From positions 3,596,001 to 3,660,000 of the forward strand of contig NZ_VIWW01000001.1 in assembly GCF_007829885.1 (NCBI RefSeq): 64,000 nucleotides of DNA, read 5' to 3'. The position numbers were made by a program, and so were the translations under genes. This document shows, in pieces, positions 1 through 7,731 of the stretch. Source of the stretch: Streptomyces brevispora. GTDB taxonomy: Bacteria > Actinomycetota > Actinomycetes > Streptomycetales > Streptomycetaceae. Each line of letters starts with the position of its first letter. Position 1 is the stretch's first letter. Under the pieces are notes generated by a model. The model saw only the letters and a program-made list of their open reading frames with translations, was not told the DNA's origin and did no database searches.

Positions 1-1
1 G

Positions 2-370
2 TCCCGCCTGGGCCTGGCCCCCGCCGTCATCTCCCTCCCGCTGCTGCCCCGCACCGACCCGCGCGCCGCCGCCCGCTACTACCTCACCGGCGAACGCTTC
101 GACGCCGCCGAAGCCGCCCGGATCTCACTGATCACGCTGGCCGCCGACGACGTGGACGACGCCCTCGCCCCCGTGCTCGACGGACTGCGCAGGGCCTCCC
201 CGCAGGGCCTGCGGGCGTCGAAAGAACTGGTCACGGCTAGTGTGCTCGAGACTTTCGAACAGCACGCAGAAGACCTCATCGCCCGGTCCGCGGCACTCTT
301 CGCCTCCGCGGAGGCCCGCGAGGGAATGACGGCCTTCCTCGAACGACGGGACCCCGCATGGGTGTGGTGA
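2..370 (+). CDS. Enoyl-CoA hydratase/isomerase family protein, C-terminal part
   Basis: The frame is open from the window edge to a TGA at 370 and gives about 122 residues of a crotonase-fold C-terminus. Visible features are a start like SRLGLAPAVISLPLLPR, the segment YYLTGERFDAAEAARISLIT (the crotonase helix following the oxyanion-hole region) and a terminal FLERRDPAW, close to the usual ending of the family, FLEKRxPxW. The N-terminus and the first oxyanion residues lie outside the window. Family role: hydration or isomerisation of acyl-CoA thioesters in fatty-acid or aromatic catabolism. The downstream TetR gene overlaps this gene by 13 bp, so the two are probably co-transcribed and translationally coupled. 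The substrate cannot be inferred. Confidence 0.88.
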   Translation, partial: SRLGLAPAVISLPLLPRTDPRAAARYYLTGERFDAAEAARISLITLAADDVDDALAPVLDGLRRASPQGLRASKELVTASVLETFEQHAEDLIARSAALFASAEAREGMTAFLERRDPAWVW

Positions 371-951
371 CGCAGGGCCGAGGCCCAGGACCCAAACAGG
401 ACCGCAGCCGCGCCACCCGCAAACGGCTCCTGGAAGCCGCGGTCTCCTGCCTCGCCGAACACGGCTGGGCGGGCTCCACCGTCTCCGTGGTCGCCGAACG
501 CGCCGGAGTCTCGCGCGGCGCCGCCCAGCACCACTTCCCGACCCGCGAGGACCTGTTCACCGCGGCCGTCGAGTACGTCGCCGAGGAACGCTCCGCCGCC
601 CTGCGCGCCCTCCCCGACCAGGACCGCGCCGCGGTCGTCGCCGCCCTCGTCGACCTCTACACCGGCCCCCTCTTCCGCGCCGCCCTCCAACTGTGGGTCG
701 CCGCCTCCAACGAGGAACAGCTCCGCCCCCGCGTCACCGAACTCGAAGCCCGCGTCGGCCGCGAGACCCACCGCATCGCCGTCGGCCTCCTGCACGCGGA
801 CGAGAACCGCCCCGGCGTACGCGAAACGGTCCAGGGCCTCCTGGACATGGCCCGCGGCCTGGGCCTGGCCAACGTCCTCACCGACGACACGGCCCGCCGC
901 CGCAGGGTCGTGGCGCAGTGGGCGGCGATGGTGGAGGACGCGCTGGGCTGA
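358..951 (+). CDS. TetR/AcrR family transcriptional regulator
   Basis: A 197-residue protein starting with an ATG inside the end of the upstream hydratase gene. Residues about 15-65 form a TetR DNA-binding domain: RKRLLEAAVSCLAEHGW, then STVSVVAERAGVSRGAAQHHF as the helix-turn-helix, followed by P-T-R-E-D-L-F. The C-terminal two thirds is helical and would hold the ligand pocket. The length is typical for the family. Because it overlaps an enoyl-CoA hydratase gene, it is likely to be a local repressor of that acyl-CoA operon, responding to a CoA ester. That is inference; no operator is visible because the operon promoter lies outside the window. Confidence 0.93.
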   Translation: MGVVTQGRGPGPKQDRSRATRKRLLEAAVSCLAEHGWAGSTVSVVAERAGVSRGAAQHHFPTREDLFTAAVEYVAEERSAALRALPDQDRAAVVAALVDLYTGPLFRAALQLWVAASNEEQLRPRVTELEARVGRETHRIAVGLLHADENRPGVRETVQGLLDMARGLGLANVLTDDTARRRRVVAQWAAMVEDALG

Positions 952-990
952 GCGGTCCAGGCACCGGTACGGACCCGCCGCCGGCGGCCG

Positions 991-1047
991 TCCGGCCCGC
1001 ATCCGGCCCGCATCCGGCCCGCATCCGGCCCGCATCCGGCCCATCCG
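991..1047. repeat. 11-bp tandem repeat between tetR and GNAT genes
   Basis: About four to five copies of the 11-mer ATCCGGCCCGC are arranged head to tail directly downstream of the tetR stop, the last copy degenerate. No coding frame explains it. It looks like a replication-slippage repeat and may differ in copy number between strains. Confidence 0.85.
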
Positions 1048-1141
1048 GCTCGTCGGATGCCAGCACATGAGGCGGGTTCGCCGAGCACGGATGCCCCTGG
1101 ATATCCTGCCTTGTCCTGAACAGGCCAGGGAGGCCCCCGTC

Positions 1142-1684
1142 ATGAGCAGCACCACCCCACCCTTTCCCGCCCGGATCGAGCTCACGGAGGAAGGCCTCGT
1201 CCTGCGCGACTGGACGGAATCGGATCTGGCCGCGATGCCGGATCTGTTCGACCACCCCGACGTCGCGCACTGGACCCCGTTCGCCTCGCCCTTCGACGAG
1301 GAGGCCGCCCGGTCCTGCCTGGACAGGGCCCGGAGCCAGCGGGCGGCGGGCGTGACCATCCGCCTCGCCATCACCGTCGACGGCGGCGCACCGCTCGGCG
1401 AGGTGATGCTGCGACGCGCCCCTGAGGGCACGGAGATCGGTTACGCGGTCGGCCCGGCGCACCGAGGCCAGGGACTGGCCGCTCGGGCGGTGCGGATGAT
1501 GGCCGCGTACGCCTTCGAGGAGCTGGGTGCGGAGCAGGTGATCCTGGAGCTGGAGGCCGAGAACGCGGCCAGCGTCGGGGTGGCCACCAGGACGGGCTTC
1601 AGCCTGCTCGACGTGCCCCTGATCGAGGGCGAGGAGAAGGGGCGGCCGTATGTCCTGCAGACGTGGGGCCTGAATCGGCCGTGA
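1142..1684 (+). CDS. GNAT family N-acetyltransferase
   Basis: A 180-residue protein. The frame is open further upstream, but ATG 1142 is chosen because the MSSTTPPFPARIELTEEGLVLRDW start matches RimJ/RimL-type GNAT proteins; the upstream extension is low-complexity. Motifs: EIGYAVGPAHRGQGLAARAVRMMAAYAF is the acetyl-CoA-binding motif A (R/Q-x-x-G-x-G/A), followed by LELEAENAASVGVATRTGF, the classic N-x-x-S-x-x-V-x-x-x-x-G-F motif B. Expected activity is acetyl transfer to a protein N-terminus or small amine, target unknown. It is monocistronic, with convergent or unrelated neighbours. Confidence 0.9.
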   Translation: MSSTTPPFPARIELTEEGLVLRDWTESDLAAMPDLFDHPDVAHWTPFASPFDEEAARSCLDRARSQRAAGVTIRLAITVDGGAPLGEVMLRRAPEGTEIGYAVGPAHRGQGLAARAVRMMAAYAFEELGAEQVILELEAENAASVGVATRTGFSLLDVPLIEGEEKGRPYVLQTWGLNRP

Positions 1685-1892
1685 CCCCGATCGGCCCCAC
1701 GGCCGAGGGGCCGGCCCTCGCATGAGAGCGGGGACTCACGGAACGGATGCGTGCGCCCTCTCCGGCTCTGGTTGCCGCGCCATGGTCAGTACTCCGGTTG
1801 TGGACCGTGATCTCGTGTCTTGCGGTGGCGAAGGTTGAGCGCGTGCCTCCCGACAAGGGAAGTGGCTCGGCTGGGCCGGAGGCGCCGCGGCG

Positions 1893-2423
1893 TTACGTGT
1901 TCTGGCAGGCTCTGGCTTCGAAGTCCGCCAGGGGGACGGTGATTTCGGACTTGTCGCCTTCACCCGAGATGTTGTCGTAGCGGACATTTCCGGGGGTGAG
2001 CCGGTCCCGGTCGGCCAGGGTGAAGGAGACGTTGCCCGATGACCACGAGTTGTCGGTGGTCCAGCCGTAGAGGGCATAGGCGGTCTTGGCGGTGAGCGGA
2101 GTGAGAGGTCTGGTCGCGGTCCAGCCGGCAGCAGGAGATTCGAGGGACCAGATGGCGAGACCGGCCGTGAGGGGACGGTCGGCGGTCCATGAACCGACCG
2201 TCACCGTCTTGTTGACTTCGGCGCTGTGCACGTAGAGGGTCGCACCGTCGATGTGATGTCCGCAGACCATCATGACGCCGAGCAGATGGCCGTCGGCGGT
2301 CACGGAGATACCGGCGACGGCGTCGATGGGAACCGTGCACCCTGAGGTTGTGGCCAGGGCCATGACGGCCGCGACGGCACCGACGGCATGCCGGAACACC
2401 GGCCGTGAAGTGGTCGACCACAT
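1893..2423 (-). CDS. Putative secreted lipoprotein, unknown function
   Basis: A 176-residue protein. ATG 2423 is preceded by an AGGGGG ribosome site about six bases upstream; longer frames lack one. Residues 1-29 form a lipoprotein signal peptide: basic start, hydrophobic VGAVAAVMALATTSG and a Cys in a T-S-G-C lipobox. The mature part is rich in Thr, Trp and Asp with no cysteine pair that suggests a known fold. It is probably anchored to the outer face of the membrane. I do not recognise a family beyond this. It stands alone between a convergent GNAT gene and a same-strand hypothetical. Confidence 0.75.
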   Translation of the reverse strand: MWSTTSRPVFRHAVGAVAAVMALATTSGCTVPIDAVAGISVTADGHLLGVMMVCGHHIDGATLYVHSAEVNKTVTVGSWTADRPLTAGLAIWSLESPAAGWTATRPLTPLTAKTAYALYGWTTDNSWSSGNVSFTLADRDRLTPGNVRYDNISGEGDKSEITVPLADFEARACQNT

Positions 2424-2762
2424 GATGAGCCCCCTGCCCGGGGTCGCGCGTGCGGCCCCGCCTCCCGGAGGGTAGGGGCCGAGCGGCGTCGGGCCGCAGC
2501 GTCGCCACCCACCTGTTGCGCGCTCGTTATTGCCTTGTGGCCGCAGGTCACAGCATGGATCCCGCCCGATGACAGGACATGTTCGAGTACGTCCTCGCGG
2601 TTGCCCGCGACCACCGGATCGCACCCGGGCGGGCAAGGTGCGGGCCGATGAACTGAGCCTCTTCCAACCTCACGTTGACGCGTGATAGAGGACGAGCACG
2701 GCCTGGCCGATCGCAGGGATGCGGTTGGTGCTGAGGCTAATGAACTTGGCAGGGAGTTCGGT
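2424..2762. other. Intergenic region, no gene seen
   Basis: About 340 bp between the lipoprotein start and the end of the next minus-strand gene. Minus-strand frames here are open, but their codon usage is not convincingly coding. The segment presumably holds the lipoprotein promoter. No clear terminator or repeat was seen. Confidence 0.5.
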
Positions 2763-3731
2763 TCAGGGAGCTTTGAGGAGGTCGCGGAGTCCGGCGACGA
2801 GTTTGGTGATGTCACGTTCGGCGGGCGGCTCCGCCGGGGCGCCGGTGCTGGTGCCGGTGGCGGTGGTGGTCTTCGGCTGTCGGCAGGGGTGGCAGAGGCC
2901 GTCGGGAAGTGCTTCGGGGCGGCCGGGGGTGCCGCATTCGGTGCACTCCATCATCACGCGCCGGACGGGGGTCCCTGCGGGCGGCGGTGTGGGGGCGGTG
3001 GGCAGGGCGGGCGGGAGTTTGTCGTTGAGGCGGCGGCGGACGAAGCCGACGGGTGAGTCGACGCGGAGGGGCAGTCCGGCGGTGAGGGCGTGGGTGAGGT
3101 AGTCGGTGTCCACGCCGCGGTCGAACCACCGGGTGGCCAGGGCCTCCAGGACCGTGCAGTCGGCGGCGGACAGCGCGAGCCGCGCATCGACGCGCCCGAG
3201 TCCGGCCAGTGCCAGGTACGCGGGCGAGGGAGACGGCGAGGGGGAGGGCGACGGCGCGGGCGCGGCAGCGGGCCGGTCCGGCTCGGCCGGCCGCTGTGCA
3301 GGCGCCACAGGAGGAGCCACCGGCTCGACCTCCGGCACGGGCGTGGGCACCGCCACAGGTACCGGCACCGGTTCGGGCGGGCATTCCTGGTGCTCCGGCA
3401 CCAGGTGCGCGGCCCACCACTCGTTGTCCCGGGAGGTTCGCGACCAGTAGGTGCGGAACACCCACCGCACCTGGTCGCGTTCGCCGACAGCGCACCGGAC
3501 GCGTCGCAGATGCCCGGCGGCCGACAACGCGGTCAGGGCGGAACCGACGGCCTGCTGCCCGTAGAGCGGGAGTTGCTTCGCGAGGCACTTCACGCTCATC
3601 GTGGCGCCCTCGGGCAGCCGCTCGATGAACCCGGCGACATACCGCTCCCGCAACGGCAGCAGCGCGAAGTCGTCAGCGCGGGCCGGGAGTTCGTCCGGCG
3701 CGGTTCGCTTGCCGTAACCGGGATGGGCCAT
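2763..3731 (-). CDS. Winged-helix/MarR-like hypothetical protein with Pro-rich linker and C4 zinc motif
   Basis: A 322-residue protein from ATG 3731 (MAHPGYGKR...). A GTG at 3791 with a GAAAGAGA ribosome site is an alternative start that would add 20 residues. Residues about 20-100 resemble a winged helix: LRERYVAGFIERLPEGATMSVKCLAKQLPLYGQQAVGSALTALSAAGHLRRVR. Then come WSRTSRDNEWWAAHL, a Pro/Val-rich linker with PEPVPVPV-type repeats and a PSPSPSPS run, and a C-terminal region with CTECGTPGR...CHPC, a likely zinc ribbon. DNA binding is therefore plausible. This is a family widespread in Streptomyces; the target is unknown. Confidence 0.75.
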   Translation of the reverse strand: MAHPGYGKRTAPDELPARADDFALLPLRERYVAGFIERLPEGATMSVKCLAKQLPLYGQQAVGSALTALSAAGHLRRVRCAVGERDQVRWVFRTYWSRTSRDNEWWAAHLVPEHQECPPEPVPVPVAVPTPVPEVEPVAPPVAPAQRPAEPDRPAAAPAPSPSPSPSPSPAYLALAGLGRVDARLALSAADCTVLEALATRWFDRGVDTDYLTHALTAGLPLRVDSPVGFVRRRLNDKLPPALPTAPTPPPAGTPVRRVMMECTECGTPGRPEALPDGLCHPCRQPKTTTATGTSTGAPAEPPAERDITKLVAGLRDLLKAP

Positions 3732-3999
3732 CGGGTACGGGGCCGACACTGCGGACACGGACAGGGCGGGACTAAAGTTCTGAACAGCCACGAGATCGGG
3801 TCTCTTTCGATCTTGGGGTGAGACCCCGGCCGGTGCGATTACACCGCGTCGGGGTCGTTTCGTTCTCGCACCGTAGACAGTCGCCACGCACCGTCGCAAG
3901 CTGTCACCATTAGTCATACTTGCTGGCCGTGACGGGTCAGGGAGGTTGGGGAGGTTTTACCAACCACCCTTCTTTCCCTACCGGTTAAAGAAGGCGCTC

Positions 4000-4168
4000 G
4001 AATCTCGGAGCTCGTGGCTCGACGCTCGGATCTCGAAGCTCGGATCCCAAGTCCCGAGCCCCGGACCGCCCCGCGCCTCATGCGCTCGAACGAGTGAACA
4101 CCCCCTCCCGAAGCCCGAGCCCCGAGCCCCGAGCCCCGAGCTTCGAGACCCGAGCTTCGAGCCGACCG
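4000..4168. repeat. Degenerate CGAGC(C/T)C repeat tract
   Basis: Within the 3792-4388 non-coding stretch the sequence is built from 7-mers such as CTCGGAT, CTCGAAG and CCCGAGC. It ends in four near-perfect copies of CCCGAGC around 4118-4150 followed by CTTCGAG palindromes. It includes many short inverted repeats (GAGCTC, TTCGAA-like) that could fold. No coding capacity is evident. The rest of the interval up to the reductase gene shows only a likely promoter and the ribosome site of that gene. Confidence 0.75.
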
Positions 4169-4388
4169 TCCGGTGCCGCTGAACCTTGACTGATTCCCAC
4201 CGGGACTTCACTGAGCGGCAGTTACTCACACCGGGCCTTGAGCGACCAGGTCTGCGGGGCACGTATCCGGCTTGCCATCGAGCGCACTCCAACTCCTACG
4301 ATGCGCTGCACCACGCTCTTCCCCAGTGCACGGCCCCACAGCCCAACAGCCCAACAGCTTCTACAGCCAGACAGCGAGGGAGCACACC

Positions 4389-5444
4389 ATGCGTTACCGC
4401 ACACTCGGCCGCACCGGCATCGAAGTGAGCACGTACTGCCTGGGCACGATGATGTTCGGCTCGGTCGGCAACCCCGACCACGAGGACAGCATCCGGATCA
4501 TCCATGCCGCAATGGAAGCGGGCGTCAACTTCGTTGACACGGCGGACATGTACTCGGCCGGTGAGTCCGAGGTCATCGTCGGAAAGGCGCTGCGGGCGTC
4601 CGGCCGGCGGGACGAGGTCGTACTCGCGACGAAGGTCCACTTCCAGATGGGCGAGGGCAGGAACCGGAGCGGAAACTCCCGCCGCTGGATCACCCAGGCC
4701 GTGGAGGCGAGTCTGCGGCGGCTCGACACCGACTGGATCGACCTCTACCAGGTGCACCGCCCGGATCACACCACGGACATCGAGGAGACGCTCGGGGTCC
4801 TCGGCGACCTCGTGCAGGCGGGCAAGATCCGGGCGTTCGGGTCGTCGACGTTCCCCGCCGAGGACATCGCGGAGGCGCAGCACGTGGCGGAGCGACGCGG
4901 CCTCCAGCGGTTCCGGACCGAGCAGCCCCCGTACTCGCTCCTCGCGCGCGGGGTGGAAACGTCGGTGCTGCCGACGGCTCAGCGCTACGGCATGGGGGTC
5001 CTGACCTGGAGCCCGCTCGCCTCCGGTTTTCTGAGCGGCCGCTACCGGGCGGGGCAGACCATCGATCTCACCTCCGGGCGGGCGCAGTTGAACCCCGGGC
5101 GCTTCGACCAGTCCATCCCGGAGAACGTCACCAAGCTGGAGGTCGCCGGCCGGCTCGCCGAGCTGGCCGCGGACATCGGCTGCACTCTCCCGGAGCTGGC
5201 CGTCGCCTTCCCGCTCGCTCATCCGGCCGTCACCTCGGTCATCGTCGGCCCACGTACGGTGGAACAGTGGGAGGCCCTGCTGAAGGGGGCGCCGGTGGTC
5301 CTGGACGACTCGGCCATCGACCGCATCGACGAGATCGTCCCGCCCGGCACGAACCTCTATCACCCGGACGGCGCATGGCAGCCGCCCTCCCTGACGGACG
5401 TCGGCCGCCGTCGCCGCCCGACGGACGAGCGGGCCGCATCGTGA
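4389..5444 (+). CDS. Aldo/keto reductase
   Basis: A 351-residue NADPH-dependent aldo/keto reductase. ATG 4389 follows a GAGGGAG ribosome site and gives the canonical MRYRTLGRTGIEVSTYCLG start; the frame upstream is repeat-like. Motifs: FVDTADMYSAGESEVIVGKAL supplies the Asp and Tyr catalytic residues, LATKVHF supplies the Lys, and DLYQVHRPDHTTDIEETLGVL supplies the His. The C-terminal PAVTSVIVGPRTVEQW is the nucleotide-binding SxxxG-x-R region. The length matches the AKR YajO/Tas-like group. Expected to reduce a carbonyl in the cytoplasm; substrate unknown. It appears monocistronic. Confidence 0.94.
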   Translation: MRYRTLGRTGIEVSTYCLGTMMFGSVGNPDHEDSIRIIHAAMEAGVNFVDTADMYSAGESEVIVGKALRASGRRDEVVLATKVHFQMGEGRNRSGNSRRWITQAVEASLRRLDTDWIDLYQVHRPDHTTDIEETLGVLGDLVQAGKIRAFGSSTFPAEDIAEAQHVAERRGLQRFRTEQPPYSLLARGVETSVLPTAQRYGMGVLTWSPLASGFLSGRYRAGQTIDLTSGRAQLNPGRFDQSIPENVTKLEVAGRLAELAADIGCTLPELAVAFPLAHPAVTSVIVGPRTVEQWEALLKGAPVVLDDSAIDRIDEIVPPGTNLYHPDGAWQPPSLTDVGRRRRPTDERAAS

Positions 5445-5579
5445 CCTGCCCGTACTGCTGACGATCTCCTCACCGGGCCTCTGACCTCGCCCGTCTCGAC
5501 TTCCACACCCGCTGGCCCAGTCGGAGATTTACGGTGCGGCGGGGGCCGTCCCGCATCCGACCAGCCAGGAGCCCAAGCC

Positions 5580-6278
5580 GTGAACGTCGAGATCCAGCCG
5601 CATGTACGCGACGCCGCCTCGCAGTTCGGGGCGGGCGTTCCGTACGCCTTGAAGGTCCTGGCCGGTCGGCTGGCCGACGATCCGGACATGGGCCGGCCCT
5701 CGGATCTGCCCGGGATTCTCACGGTGGAGGTCGACGGAGACCTGTTCGAGGACTGCCCCGCCCTGGCCATCGGCTACATCCGAGAGCCGGACCGTCTAGA
5801 GATCCGGTACGTGACCCCGATCTCCGCCGCGGAGCCCTCAACGACCGCCCAGCACCAGGACCGGGAGGAGGATCGCGAGCAACCTGCCGGTCCTGCCGTT
5901 GCGGCGGTCACCGTACGGGAGGTCGCCGACTCCTGGCGACGCATCACCGGTCGGCTCCAGCACCGCGCCCCGACTCCTACTCAGCCCCCAGGACACCATG
6001 GGCCTCTTGGACCGTCTGCTGCGAGAGCTGGGAGAGCAATGAGCACTGAACGCGCGTGGTTCAAGTCCAGCCATAGCGGCGACGAGGGCGGCGCCTGCCT
6101 TGCAGTCGCCTACGCATGGCGGAAGTCCAGCCACAGCGGTGGTGAAGGCGGCCAGTGCGTCGAAGCCGCCGCGCACCCCGCCGCCGTACACGTCCGCGAC
6201 TCCAAGCACCCCGAGGGCCCGGCCCTCGCGCTCCCGCCCGCCGCCTGGGCCGCGTTCACCGCCCACGTGGGCCGCTGA
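5580..6278 (+). CDS. Hypothetical protein fused in frame to a DUF397 domain
   Basis: GTG 5580 has an AGGAG ribosome site and opens a 232-codon frame. The first ~85 residues form a compact acidic small-protein domain with DPDMGRPSDLPGILTVEVDG and YIREPDRLEIRYV. I do not recognise it, though its size recalls a toxin-like or RelE-adjacent protein. A low-complexity stretch follows. From residue ~154 the frame runs without a stop into a DUF397 domain. Normally these would be two genes, so the continuous frame is probably the product of a deletion (see the adjacent remnant). The true products may be a ~100-150 residue protein and a separate DUF397 protein from ATG 6039. Confidence 0.55.
   Translation: MNVEIQPHVRDAASQFGAGVPYALKVLAGRLADDPDMGRPSDLPGILTVEVDGDLFEDCPALAIGYIREPDRLEIRYVTPISAAEPSTTAQHQDREEDREQPAGPAVAAVTVREVADSWRRITGRLQHRAPTPTQPPGHHGPLGPSAARAGRAMSTERAWFKSSHSGDEGGACLAVAYAWRKSSHSGGEGGQCVEAAAHPAAVHVRDSKHPEGPALALPPAAWAAFTAHVGR
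5974..6042 (+). pseudogene. C-terminal remnant of an XRE/DUF5753 regulator
   Basis: In a different frame from the flanking coding sequence, the last 22 codons read LLLSPQDTMGLLDRLLRELGEQ and stop at a TGA overlapping ATG 6039 of the DUF397 gene. A helical Leu-rich end beginning with L-S-P-x-(D/E) followed by an ATGA overlap with a DUF397 gene is what I expect of an XRE-DUF5753 regulator, the usual partner of DUF397 proteins in Streptomyces. Nothing further upstream in this frame reads as the regulator, so the body of the gene seems deleted. The assignment rests on a short segment. Confidence 0.4.
6039..6278 (+). CDS. DUF397 domain protein with duplicated N-terminal motif
   Basis: The alternative start ATG 6039 has GGGAGAG just upstream and gives a 79-residue protein in the same frame as the longer ORF. 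Its motif W-x-K-S-S-H-S-G-x-E-G-G-x-C is present twice in succession, at 6057 and 6117, followed by the single C-terminal VHVRDSKHPEGPALALPPAAWAAF that is the DUF397 hallmark (V-R-D-S-K/T). The family usually has one W-x-K-S-S module, so about 60 bp has been tandemly duplicated. DUF397 proteins act with XRE-DUF5753 regulators in differentiation-type toxin-antitoxin-like pairs; here the partner appears lost. Confidence 0.7.
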   Translation: MSTERAWFKSSHSGDEGGACLAVAYAWRKSSHSGGEGGQCVEAAAHPAAVHVRDSKHPEGPALALPPAAWAAFTAHVGR

Positions 6279-6293
6279 GGCACTGGACGAGCC

Positions 6294-6875
6294 ATGGGGG
6301 ACTACTTCCAGACGATCGTCGACCTCGACGCCACCGAGCGGGACGCGCAGGAGCTCGGGGCCCGGGTCCTGGACTGGCTGATCGCGGAAGGCATCGTGAA
6401 CGCCGAGCGCACCGACTGCGTCCTGGACGGCGACGGATACGGCCATGAACCCGGCCCGCACTTCGCCAAGGCCGTCGACGACCCGGAGCCCGTCGACCTC
6501 TGGTCCAACGGGCTCCACGTCCAGACCGGCCGTACCGTCTTCGACAGTGGCCAGGGAGACGCCGGTGCGGCCACCTGCCCGCTCTGCCTGACCGAGATCC
6601 GGCTGGTCGACGAGACGTGGCAGCCCATCGAGTCCGCCTGGGCCCCCTTCCAGGGGCGGTTTCACGACTGGGCGGAGCAGGGCGGCGAAGGGATCGTGCA
6701 CTGCCCGTCCTGCGCCCGCCCCTCCGGCATCGACCGGTGGAGCTGGGAGGACGACTACTACGCGTGCGGGCAGCTCGGGTTCACGTTCTGGGGCTGGGCG
6801 GAGCTCTCCTCCGGCTTCACCCGGGAGGTCGGCCGCAAGCTGGGCGGCCACCGCACCGCAGTCCTCAGGGGGTGA
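6294..6875 (+). CDS. Conserved hypothetical protein with two C-P-x-C motifs; 3' end altered by transposon insertion
   Basis: A 193-residue protein, ATG 6294. It has CPLC near residue 89 and CPSC near 140, a likely split zinc ribbon, plus aromatic segments WSWEDDYYACGQLGFTFWGW. I recall similar proteins in Streptomyces but no function. The TGA used as stop (6873-6875) is the first three bases of the transposon's left terminal repeat. After the right end the sequence resumes as GGGGG-AAG-CTG-TAG, so the uninterrupted gene would have ended ...VLRGKL-stop. Only two residues are lost, so the protein may still be functional. Confidence 0.82.
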   Translation: MGDYFQTIVDLDATERDAQELGARVLDWLIAEGIVNAERTDCVLDGDGYGHEPGPHFAKAVDDPEPVDLWSNGLHVQTGRTVFDSGQGDAGAATCPLCLTEIRLVDETWQPIESAWAPFQGRFHDWAEQGGEGIVHCPSCARPSGIDRWSWEDDYYACGQLGFTFWGWAELSSGFTREVGRKLGGHRTAVLRG

Positions 6876-6949
6876 CCTGTGACAGCGATGGTTGATGCAT
6901 TGCCACCGAAGTTTGACCACCGGTAGGTTCCTGCCAGCGAAGTTTGACT
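6873..6949 (+). repeat. Left end of transposon: terminal inverted repeat and TnsB-type sites
   Basis: The 16-bp terminal repeat spans 6873-6888. Three copies of a ~12-bp site follow: a degenerate GCGATGGTTGAT at 6886, CCGAAGTTTGAC at 6907 and GCGAAGTTTGAC at 6938, about 21 and 31 bp apart. This multi-site architecture is typical of Tn7-family ends bound by TnsB. Confidence 0.9.
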
Positions 6950-6978
6950 GGTGGGGCTGCTGACGGTCTGGGGGAACG

Positions 6979-7731
6979 GTGGGGGCACCGGCGCTTGCGT
7001 GCGGCGATGCCGCGTTATCGGCCTTTGAGCTGGACTTTTTCGACGCGGGTGAGCGTCGGCGAGAGCCGCTGGGACGGGCCTGGAGCACGCGGTTCGAGGC
7101 GGGCGATCCGGTCCGTACGTTCAACTGGGCCAAGGACACCGAGGGGTTCGCCGGCTGGTACTACTCGGTGACCGCAAGCGGCCATGTGGGCTACGAGTCG
7201 TGGCTGGAGCGGGACCGGCTGATCCTGATGGACCGGGATCCGGGGATCATCGGGATCGCGTCGCAGCCGTTCTGGCTGCACTGGCAGGAGGGCAAGCGCC
7301 TGCGCCGCCACGCTCCGGACTACTTCGTACGGCTCGCGGACGGCCGGGGCCGTGTGGTCGATGTGCGTGCCGGTGACCGGATGGACGAGGCGACCAGGGA
7401 GCTGTTCGCCGGGACTCGGATGGCCTGCCGGGCGGTGGGCTGGGAGTTCTCCCACGTCGGCGTCCCTGATCCGGTGCTCATGGCGAATGTCCGGTGGCTG
7501 TCGCGCTATCGCAGGCGCCGGTGCGGCCGTCGCACCGATGTCGCCGAGCGGCTGCTGGACATCTTCGCGGAGCCGACCGAGCTGCTGGCAGGGGCGGTTC
7601 AGGCCGGTGACCGCTTGCTGGTGCTGCCTGTGCTGTTCCACCTGATGTGGTCGGGGACCCTGGCCGCGGATCTGGAGGGCGGACTGCTCCAGGCCGAGAG
7701 CCCGGTCTGGGCGGAAGGACGGCGGGGATGA
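6979..7731 (+). CDS. TnsA-like transposase endonuclease subunit
   Basis: A 250-residue protein. GTG 6979 follows a GGGGGA ribosome site. It has a TnsA restriction-endonuclease-like core: GYESWLERDRLILMDRDP carries the acidic residue on the first helix, RHAPDYFVRLADGRGRVVDVR carries the Asp of the P-D-x-(n)-V-x-x-K/R cleavage motif (here D-V-R where many have Q-V-K), and an N-terminal FNWAKDTEGFAGWYYS segment is conserved in actinobacterial TnsA-like proteins. In Tn7, TnsA cuts the 5' strands while TnsB joins the 3' ends, giving cut-and-paste rather than replicative transposition. The ATGA overlap with tnsB indicates coupling. Confidence 0.9.
   Translation: MGAPALACGDAALSAFELDFFDAGERRREPLGRAWSTRFEAGDPVRTFNWAKDTEGFAGWYYSVTASGHVGYESWLERDRLILMDRDPGIIGIASQPFWLHWQEGKRLRRHAPDYFVRLADGRGRVVDVRAGDRMDEATRELFAGTRMACRAVGWEFSHVGVPDPVLMANVRWLSRYRRRRCGRRTDVAERLLDIFAEPTELLAGAVQAGDRLLVLPVLFHLMWSGTLAADLEGGLLQAESPVWAEGRRG

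Noticed and set aside
2682..3821. Long Gly/Arg-rich plus-strand frames opposite the winged-helix gene
   Set aside because: Composition follows from the high-GC antisense of a Pro-rich linker; no domain is recognised and the minus-strand frame has better codon bias.
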